This document shows positions 1 through 6,228 of a stretch of 10,906 nucleotides of DNA, piece after piece. The DNA is from Auxenochlorella pyrenoidosa (Eukaryota > Chlorophyta > Trebouxiophyceae > Chlorellales > Chlorellaceae), in contig KQ482029.1 in the NCBI GenBank assembly GCA_001430745.1, positions 1-10,906 on the forward strand, in the 5' to 3' direction. Positions within the stretch are counted from its first letter, which is position 1. Each line of letters begins with the position of its first letter. The notes under the pieces are model-generated. The model was not told the DNA's origin, made no database searches, and saw nothing but the letters and a program-made list of their open reading frames with translations. Position numbers and translations under genes: made by a program.

Positions 1-1320
1 GACATGCGCGCCTCGAGCAAGTGGCTGGCCGCGTGCGCCCTGTCCCATGCCACAACACACCCTCCTGCAGCGCCGGGCTGCCGCACATGCCGGCAAGCCA
101 GCAACCCCGCCCCTGTGCGCGCCTGCAGCACGAGCGTGCGCCAGTCGTCGCCGTAGCCGGTGGCGTCGCCGCGCACCGCGGGCACCCAGATGTTGTTGCC
201 CTTGCGGGCCAGATCGGGGTCGCGGGTGACCTCCAGGAACTCCCGCTGGATCGCGGCCGCCTGCACGGGCAGGCGGGCGGGAGGGCGAGAGCATGCACCG
301 GCGCGCGGCAGGGTTGGCAGAGCGGCGGGCAAGGCCCTCGCCTCGGCGGCCGCGGGGGCACCGTGCTAAGGGCCCGCCAACTCCCTCTCCACCGCCGCCC
401 CGCCGCGCGCTGGGGCACCGGGCGCAGCCCTGGCCCCCCCTTCCCCCGGAAGGTGGACCCATCGGCCCACCTGCGCCTCCACCGCCTGCAGCCACTTGTA
501 GGCGCCGCTATAGGGGTCGGGGAAGGGTGTGGTGCTCAGGCCCTGAATGTATGAGTTTGCGTGCTCAAGGCCCAGGCCTGGGTGCTCCTTGACAAACTCC
601 TCGCCAGCCTGCAGCAGGGGAGGCGTGCGTGCTTGGTGCCAGTGAGGGCGCGACCCTGCACTGGGCCAGCTGGAGCAAGTGGGCATACAAATGGTCAAGA
701 TACTGGTAAGCCACGCGCTGCCCTCAAGTGCGCGCTGCCCTCAAGTGGCCCCAACTTGGCAGCAACGACTCTAATCAGCAAACGAGAGGCAGGCACCAAG
801 AGGCGCCGGCTCTCCCTGCTGAGTAAGCCGAAGCAGAGCCTGCACTGACCTGAAGCCGGCGGAAAGAATCCAGCACCCGCGGCGCCGCCAGCGCCCCCCA
901 GAAGAGTTCCTCAAACGTGGCCAGGACGGCAGCACCCAGCTCGTCGTCGCGAAGGGGAGGGTCGGCCATGCGGAAAGCCTCCAGGCCCGGCGCAAGCGAC
1001 TGCACTGCTACTGCTGCGGTGGCGACCCTCGTACCACGTTGTCCTTGTCCCTGCTCAAATGCACGCGTCAGGCATGCCGGCCCTGCAGTTGGCCCAGGAC
1101 AAAGCAGCGCTTGTTGTCGCCCATTTCACAAGGTGTTGGCGCACGTCAGAGCGGCGGCAGCGGTAGCGGTGTTGGCGGGAGGGTGCACATGTGGCATGCA
1201 GTCGCGCGGGAAGGGCTCGTGCTCACCTCCAGTCCCTTGCAAGCGCTGCCCGCGGCCCAGCGCCGGCACCCGCCCCAGACCGGGCGGCGCGGGCCGAGCC
1301 ACGACGCCTGCGGCAGCCAT
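1..1320 (-). CDS. Aspartyl/asparaginyl beta-hydroxylase-like protein, 5' part (runs off left edge)
   Basis: Spliced minus-strand gene. Supported exons: 1227-1320, 850-1004, 471-608 and 123-260, all phase-consistent with GT donors (GTGAGC, GTCAGT, GTGGGC) and CAG acceptors. They give about 175 residues. Residues 1-31 are Ala/Arg/Pro-rich without acids, like an organelle targeting peptide. A PFPDP motif is followed by WLQAVEA, then AAAIQREFLEV, then GYGDDWRTLVLQ near the end of exon 4. This order (Pro-Phe/Trp-Asp-Pro, Trp...Leu-Glu...Ile..Glu, then Gly-x-Trp-x-x-x-x-Leu) resembles the N-terminal half of the 2-oxoglutarate/iron aspartyl hydroxylase domain. The iron-binding histidines are outside the window, so activity cannot be judged. 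After 123 either a GC donor is used or the frame, which stays open to base 1, is read through; near the edge it reads AHAASHLLEARM, comparable to the family's Pro-x-Thr-x-x-Leu-Leu segment. An alternative start is the ATG at 969 in exon 2. The gene is clearly real; the family call is moderate. Confidence 0.5.
714..747. repeat. Two perfect copies of a 17-bp tandem repeat
   Basis: The unit CGCGCTGCCCTCAAGTG occurs at 714-730 and again at 731-747 with no mismatch. It lies in the second intron (609-849) of the hydroxylase-like gene and has no coding role that I can see. Confidence 0.9.
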
Positions 1321-1695
1321 CCTCCGGGCCGTCCCTGCTCGTAACACCTTCAAGCTAGCGAAAACTTGAAGAGGAGCGTGGCATGAAGTGCATTTATGCC
1401 AGGCTGCACTGAGGGCGCGCTGCGCCGCCTTAGCTGCCAGTGCAAGGGTGTGTGATGCTGCCACAGTGATGAGGATGTGAAAGGATGCCATGGAAGCATA
1501 TTGGTATGCCATAGCAAGCATGTCAGCAGCTGCAGTGCCATCCCCAATCGTCACTTCATTCTGACTACGCACTCGTGCCTGAACAAGTGGTGTTACCAAA
1601 TCGTTGTGGGCAGTGGCAAATGTATAAGCGCACAAGAATAGGATCAGAGCACTTCTGCTGCTCCATTTCAGGTGGTCACGGGGCACACATTGCAT
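1321..1695 (-). other. In-frame open extension upstream of the hydroxylase-like gene; 5' leader or extra N-terminus
   Basis: The reading frame of the first hydroxylase-like exon stays open for 125 codons upstream, back to an ATG at 1695. Its first residues include a hydrophobic run (SALILFLCAYTFATA) that could act as a signal or membrane segment, followed by Ala-rich, helix-like sequence. Against coding: third positions use A and T freely (ACA, CCA, CTT, GTT, TTA), unlike the exons nearby, and the DNA is less GC-rich than its flanks. I favour 5' leader or intergenic sequence, with the ATG at 1320 as the true start, but an extended N-terminus cannot be excluded. Confidence 0.25.
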
Positions 1696-1723
1696 TTAGA
1701 TAGATTGAAAGTGTTCAAGGGAC

Positions 1724-1735
1724 GTGGCATGCGTT
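1724..1735 (-). promoter_or_regulatory. Shared 12-base 3' element downstream of paralog 1
   Basis: GTGGCATGCGTT (plus-strand reading) lies 69 bases beyond the stop codon of paralog 1. The same 12 bases lie 79 bases beyond the stop of paralog 2 (3794-3805), although the surrounding DNA is otherwise little alike. It contains the palindrome GCATGC. It may be a retained 3' UTR or 3'-end processing signal. No TGTAA is visible nearby for this gene. Confidence 0.4.
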
Positions 1736-1803
1736 TGTATAAATGAGATCACATTCATCCGCTGGTGCCGTCACCTTCACCGATCAAGTGCATGAGCAGC
1801 GGG

Positions 1804-3072
1804 CTATCCGCTGGCGGGCTTGCCGGCGCAGGTGCACGTGGCAGCGACCAGGGTCTTGGCAACTGCAGGAGGAGCAGAGGGGAGGATGGCACCGGTGCAC
1901 GGGTGAGGAGGAGACAGTGGTATGCTGCACCCAGCTGCTATCCACACCAAACTGCCTCTGCAAGGCGCCGGGGCCGGATGCAGGACTGCCCAGTGTGGGC
2001 AGCAGGCGAGGGAGGGCAGGGCTCACCATTCACGTTGTCGCGGGCAGTCAGGATGCCGTTGACATACACGGCCTTGCTGAGGGTGGCGGTGCCGTCGATG
2101 CGCGTGTTGCCCAGGTTGACGGCGCCGGGGGCCTTGAACGCGCCCGTCTGCATGGGCAGGTACGGCGGAGAGGGGAGGCTAAGGGACAGGTGAGCCGGCC
2201 GTTGCAAGGCAAAGCACGGCAAGCCAACCGGCTGTGCAGGGGCTGGCCATGGGCTGCATGGGCCACAGCCGGGGGGGGGGGCCTTGGGGCTGCAGCGCGC
2301 ACCGTCAGTGTGTGTGGGTTGCCCACCGCGCCAATGTTCAGGCGCTGTGCGCTGGTGGTGATGGTCAGGGTGGTGGGGTCGATCACAATGTTGCGGGTGC
2401 CGTCGGTGATGGTCAGCTTGCCTGCGGGCAGGGGGGAGGGGAGGGGGCAACAGAGTGGGCAGGGCGGGCTCGTGAGCCGTGGCAAGGGACGAGCGTCAGG
2501 GGATGAGAGCACTGCCGATGCCATGCAGTATTGCGGGTCGCAACGACATGCAGCACCCCAGCGCAGCATTCGCTGCTTGCCACCCTGCTCACCTGGCACA
2601 GTGAAGTCGCCGTTGGAGGCATCGCAGGCCGTCAGGCCGCCCAGGGCACCGCACTGCAGGGGGGCGGGGGTTTGTGTGGACGGCATGGTGAGGGAGGCAG
2701 AAAAGATCAAGGCACCAATGACTGCAGGCACACCCAGAGCGCTCCCCGCCCAGCGCTGCGGGCTCGCAAGTGTCTGCCACTCACCACGTTGAGGCCGTCC
2801 ACAAGGCCCGTGCCCAGCAGGCCGCCAGACGAGGTGCTGCCGCCAGTCACGCCGCCCAGCAGGCCTCCAGACGAGGTGCTGCCGCCAGTCAGGCCGCCCA
2901 GCAGGCCCATCAGGCGGCGACCGCGCTGCGGGGCATCCATGCCAACAGGCAGGGCGGCGCCAGCGGGGGCAGTGGTGCGGCCGCCGAAGAGCACCAGGGC
3001 GTGCAGCAGCAGGCTGATGGCAATGCCGCCAAACATCAGTCGGTCGCGCCAGCAGGACTGGAAGGCGGCCAT
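1804..3072 (-). CDS. Anchored beta-rich protein, tandem paralog 1 (unrecognised family)
   Basis: Exons 2785-3072, 2593-2653, 2303-2421, 2027-2147 and 1804-1862 join in phase to a 215-residue protein ending in TAG. All introns are GT-AG with GTGAGT, GTGAGC or GTGCGC donors. The ATG at 3072 is chosen because similarity to paralog 2 begins there. Residues 13-31 (after basic RDR) form one hydrophobic segment ending FGGR, a likely signal anchor. Residues 34-96 are a Gly/Ser/Leu-rich linker with an internal 14-residue repeat. Residues 97-117 hold two Cys (97, 106). Residues 117-197 alternate hydrophobic and small polar residues with Gly/Asn/Asp turns (IDPTTLTITTS, AFKAPGAVNLG), as in beta-solenoid or beta-sandwich proteins. 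The tail carries C206-T-C208. The anchor and cysteines suggest a secreted or lumenal domain. I do not recognise the family and assign no function. Gene structure is well supported by comparison with paralog 2. Confidence 0.85.
2813..2896 (-). repeat. 42-bp tandem repeat coding a 14-residue Gly/Ser repeat in the linker
   Basis: Copy 1 is at 2813-2854 and copy 2 at 2855-2896, differing at only two positions. A partial third copy (CCCAGCAGGCC) begins at 2897. The period is a multiple of three, so the frame is kept and the protein gains a GGSTSSGGLLG-type unit. Near-identity of the copies suggests recent slippage or unequal exchange. Paralog 2 lacks this expansion. Confidence 0.92.
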
Positions 3073-3179
3073 CTTGGGGCGAGGGGCGAGCGTGCGAGGA
3101 GAGGAGGGCAGAGGGAGGCTAGGGCTTTTGCGGCTGGTGCACGCAGGAGCGGAATGGCGACAAAATGCGAGTGTGAGGG

Positions 3180-3239
3180 CTTTTAAGGGCGCAGGGACGC
3201 GCTTGCGGAGATTCCCCGGCCTCCGGACAGTGATTGGCG
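3180..3239 (-). promoter_or_regulatory. Core promoter of paralog 1 (CCAAT box and TTAAAAG element)
   Basis: Read on the minus strand: CGCCAATC (3232-3239), then TGTCCGGAGGCCGG (3216-3229), then GCAAGCGCGTC (3196-3206), then CTTAAAAG (3180-3187). The last starts about 108 bases before the ATG. The same four blocks in the same order precede paralog 2, with the same 45-base gap between the CCAAT and TTAAAAG cores. CCAAT plus a TATA-like element upstream of a start fits an RNA polymerase II core promoter; the factors are not known from the sequence. Confidence 0.65.
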
Positions 3240-3497
3240 CAGCGCGGCGCGGCGCAGCGCAGCAGGGCGCAGCGCAGCAGGCAGCCTCCTCCTCCCCCCT
3301 CCTCACTCGGCATGCCTGCCGGGAAAGTCGGCGCTATCGTGCAGGACAGCACAGGGCGCAGGGGCCCCACTTGCTCTCCCAAAACTGCAGATATGTCGCC
3401 AGGTCGCGGTCGAGGCAAGCGCGTTAGTGCGCTGTCCTGCCGCTGTGCAGCACCCGACATAGGCTGGACTGCTTTTGTCACCATATCACAACGGTCA

Positions 3498-3502
3498 TTA
3501 CA
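3498..3502 (-). terminator. Possible TGTAA polyadenylation signal for paralog 2
   Basis: TTACA on the plus strand gives TGTAA on the minus strand, the usual chlorophyte polyadenylation signal. It lies about 380 bases past the stop of paralog 2, which would imply a long 3' UTR. A five-base match can arise by chance, so this is a weak call. Confidence 0.3.
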
Positions 3503-3793
3503 TTGCTGTTCAGAGTTGGTCTTCACTGCAATCGGGGCGTTCACGGCAGCGGGGCCAGCACCATGGGCAGTCGAGCTCAGAGCATGAGCAACAGGGGACA
3601 ATGCGATTCCTCCCTGCAGCCTGGCCAGAGGCAATTCCCCATTGTCCAACTCTCTTTGCACGTTGTGAGCCCTCAAGTTCCACTGCCAGCTCTGCTTTCT
3701 TCTAGTGCTTGGAGGTGCGCGTACGTTTGACATGCTTCAGATCAGATGCGTCATAAATGTGACATGTGGCACAATAAACAGGCCTCGCTGCAA

Positions 3794-3805
3794 GTGGCAT
3801 GCGTT
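3794..3805 (-). promoter_or_regulatory. Shared 12-base 3' element downstream of paralog 2
   Basis: Identical to the 12 bases at 1724-1735, and 79 bases past the stop codon of paralog 2. Conservation in both 3' regions at a similar distance suggests a retained 3' UTR signal of this gene pair. Confidence 0.4.
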
Positions 3806-3883
3806 GATCAATTGGCCCCAGTGTCTGGCAAGAAGACTGCTGCAATGCAACCTCAGCCGTTCCGGCTGCCGCCACACAGCACA

Positions 3884-5336
3884 TCAGCCGGTGAGCGGCT
3901 TGCTTGCGCAGGTGCACTTGGCAGAGGTGAGGCTCTTGGCGGCTGCACAAGGGGTGGAGAGGGCAGCCGCTGCAGTGAACAGCGAGGGATGGGGCGGGCC
4001 AGCCAGCGGCAGGCTTGCAATCTGCAACCAGCTGTTCAAGTGCCACATGCTGCAGAAGCCGCCTGTGGGGAGCCAGCCATTAGAAGAGCAGCGGCGCCAC
4101 TCACCGCGCAGGTCGCTGCGCGCGTTCAGGGCGCCGACCACTGTCACGGGCATGTTCAGGGTGGTGTCGCCGGCGACAGTCGTGTCGCCCAGCACCACAT
4201 TGCCGGGGGCCTTGAAGGCTTCGCTCTGCGTGGGGCCACGAGACAAGCCAGGGAGAGCAGTGAGAAGAGATGCAGGGAGACCTGCTGCGCATGCTGGCAG
4301 GCCACCTCTTGCCTATCCCCTCGAGCGTCAAGCATCAGAGGGCTGGAGCAGCACGGCAGGTAGCGCTGACACAGCATGGCTCTGCCAAGTTGCATCCTTG
4401 GCAGCAGAAACCAATTCCACGGCCAGCAGCGGTGGCGATGAGAACACCGCAGCTGCATGCAGCACGGTGCAGGCGGCACCACTCACAAAGAGGGTGTGGG
4501 GGTTGGTGGCATTGCCAATGGCCAGGCTCTGGCCGCTGGTGGAAATGGACAGGGAGGTGGGATCGAGGAAGATCTGGCCGCCCGCAGTCTTGATGGTCAG
4601 CTTGCCTGCGGGTGGGGGGGCCAGAGGCTGGGGAAAGAGGGGGATGGCACGAGCACAGCAGGGTGGCGCTGCGCAAAGGCAGCCAGGGGCAGTTGGCACA
4701 GACGTGGTCGACCAGCCGCTAGTGGCTGGTGCAAGCCACACAGTCGAGGCAGCACAGGGCCAGTGCAGCAGGGGTGCGTGTTGCCCGTACAACTACTACA
4801 CGCTCCAACATGCGCCGTGCGGCCCCCCACCCCTGAATCCCCCACCACGCACCAGGAATGACAAAGTCGCCTTGGGCAGCATTGCACTTCAGCAGGCAGC
4901 CCAGGGCGCCGCACTGCACACCAGGGGGAAGCCAAGGGCACGGATGCAGCACATGAGTCACATGTGTGCGACGGCTTGCCTGCGATAAGCACCCTGAAAA
5001 TGCAGTGCGCCGCGCTGCCTGCAAGGGCTGCGACTTCGATGCATGCCGCCATGCCCCCCACCACCATGCACGCCTGCTATGCCCCCCCCACCGCGCACCA
5101 GCCACTTGCCGCCACTCACCACATTGAGGCCGTCGGTGAGGCCATTGCTGCCAGTAGCGCCGCTGCCTAGAAGGCCGGTGCCCAGGACGCCCGTGCTGCT
5201 CGGCGCCAGCAGGCAGGGCGGGGGCAGCGGGGGCGGCGGTGCGGCCGCCAAAGAGCACCAAGGCGTGCAGCAGCATCGTGAGGCCCAGGCCGCCATACAG
5301 CAGGCGGTCGCGCGTTGAGGACTGCGAGGCAACCAT
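3884..5336 (-). CDS. Anchored beta-rich protein, tandem paralog 2, with a linker frameshift
   Basis: Exons 5120-5336, 4853-4913, 4487-4605, 4105-4225 and 3884-3942. Exons 2-5 have exactly the lengths of paralog 1 (61, 119, 121, 59) and the same phases; donors are GTGAGT or GTGCGT. The ATG at 5336 starts a matching N-terminus: RDRL, a hydrophobic segment at about residues 13-31, then FGGRT. The mature part keeps CGALGC..C, LDPTSLSISTS, NPHTLF, AFKAPGNVVLGDTT and the CTCA tail. Identity with paralog 1 is 21/39 in exon 3 and 19/40 in exon 4. Exon 1 is 217 nt, one more than a multiple of three: the anchor is in one frame and the Gly-rich linker leading to DGLNV is in the next. The change falls near 5190-5212. 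Without correction the spliced frame reaches TAG across the exon 3-exon 4 junction, losing the beta-rich domain. The conserved downstream exons favour a sequence error or very recent mutation over an old pseudogene. Function unknown. Confidence 0.75.
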
Positions 5337-5427
5337 TATTGGGAGGGCCGCGTGCAAAGCGAGGGGCGAGGGGTTTGGCAGCTGGTGTATGCAAGGGCAG
5401 AATGTCGGTAAAATTGCAAATGCGAAG

Positions 5428-5487
5428 CTTTTAAGCCAAAAGGCACGCGCTTGCTGAGAATATCCGGCCTCCGGACAGGGATTGGCG
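5428..5487 (-). promoter_or_regulatory. Core promoter of paralog 2 (CCAAT box and TTAAAAG element)
   Basis: Minus-strand order: CGCCAATC (5480-5487), TGTCCGGAGGCCGG (5464-5477), GCAAGCGCGTG (5444-5454) and CTTAAAAG (5428-5435), about 92 bases before the ATG. The blocks match the promoter of paralog 1 while the sequence between them has changed, which points to selection on the blocks. Confidence 0.65.
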
Positions 5488-5560
5488 CAGCGCAGCGCAG
5501 CACGGCGCGGCGACATGTCGACAACACAGCAAGGCGCAGCACAACGTGTGGCAGCCTCTT

Positions 5561-6228
5561 CGGCCGCCTGCATTGTCGACCTGCAGACCTCTGGCTCCAG
5601 AAAGAGCGCAGAACACTAGGCTAGCCTGGATAGGTTGAAGCCAGGCGGAGAGCCCAATGATGGGCAGGGCCCAGTAGGGCATAGCAGACGAGCGGCGGGT
5701 GTCAAGTGCGCCAGTGCAGGTGCTCCCGGAGCGACACACCCTGCGAAGCGCCAGACAGTAACACCGTATATTGTCGAGCATTGCCATCCTCTGAGTGGTA
5801 CGCCACTCCCTTCCTTGCACTGTGCATCCAAGGAGCAGGGAGATGAAGTCGATGGGCCCAGCATGCTCTGCAGGCCATGCATGCCTTTCAGGCCCGCCTG
5901 ATGCAGCACATCATATGCTTCCTGCTCGTTTGATTGTTTGTGTGCCGTGCTCTGCAAAGAGGCCATGGGCCTACAGAGAAGGCGCAGCAGTGGCCCGTCA
6001 TCGCCACTTGGGCGCAAGCCGGCTGCACGTCGCGCTGCAGCCCTGCAGCCATTTCCCACGATACAATCGACAAGTGATGAACGAAATAAATTATAACAGC
6101 TGGGGCCCAGCAAACATGCAGGCTGTGCAAGGCAAAGATCCCAGTGCCGTGCTGCTGCGCTGCTGCCGCCGCCTGCGCTGCCAAGAGATTCAAACCATCA
6201 ATTTGCGCCCGCCGCAAGCTGCTTGATC
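5561..6228. other. Divergent intergenic region between paralog 2 and the F-box gene
   Basis: No convincing exon on either strand: long open frames here lack exon-like codon use and recognisable domains. An A/T-rich patch, TAAATTATAA at 6087-6096, about 135 bases before the F-box ATG, is the best candidate for that gene's TATA-like element. The left side would hold far-upstream sequence of paralog 2, transcribed the other way. Confidence 0.5.

Larger units (their letters stand above)
3240..3883. other. Region between the two paralogs, no gene seen
   Basis: The left end (3240-3290) holds short GCGCAGCGCAGCAGG-type repeats that also occur upstream of paralog 2. The middle, from about 3440 to 3830, is less GC-rich than the exons. 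I see no exon with good splice sites here. It probably contains the far promoter of paralog 1 and the 3' UTR of paralog 2. Confidence 0.6.

Noticed and set aside
2271..2281. 11-base G run as a functional element
   Set aside because: It lies in intron 3 of paralog 1, where it reads as C on the sense strand; a simple homopolymer with uncertain length is a sufficient explanation.
1804..3072. Assigning the beta-rich proteins to bactofilins or phage tail-fibre-like proteins
   Set aside because: The alternating hydrophobic and turn pattern is only loosely similar; no family-specific motif could be seen by eye.
1743..3427. Long overlapping plus-strand open frames (349 and 298 codons)
   Set aside because: They are antisense to paralog 1, whose exon structure is confirmed by the second copy; their Gly/Arg/Ala-rich content is typical of shadow frames.
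3705..4988. Plus-strand open frame of 427 codons
   Set aside because: It runs antisense through the exons and introns of paralog 2, has low-complexity content and no recognisable domain; GC-rich DNA opens such antisense frames.
3884..5336. Calling paralog 2 an old pseudogene
   Set aside because: Apart from one base in exon 1, all splice sites, exon lengths, phases, the stop codon and the promoter are intact, which argues against long-standing decay.
5616..6113. Minus-strand open frame of 165 codons between paralog 2 and the F-box gene
   Set aside because: No exon-like codon bias, no domain and no matching splice sites; it overlaps the probable promoter of the F-box gene.
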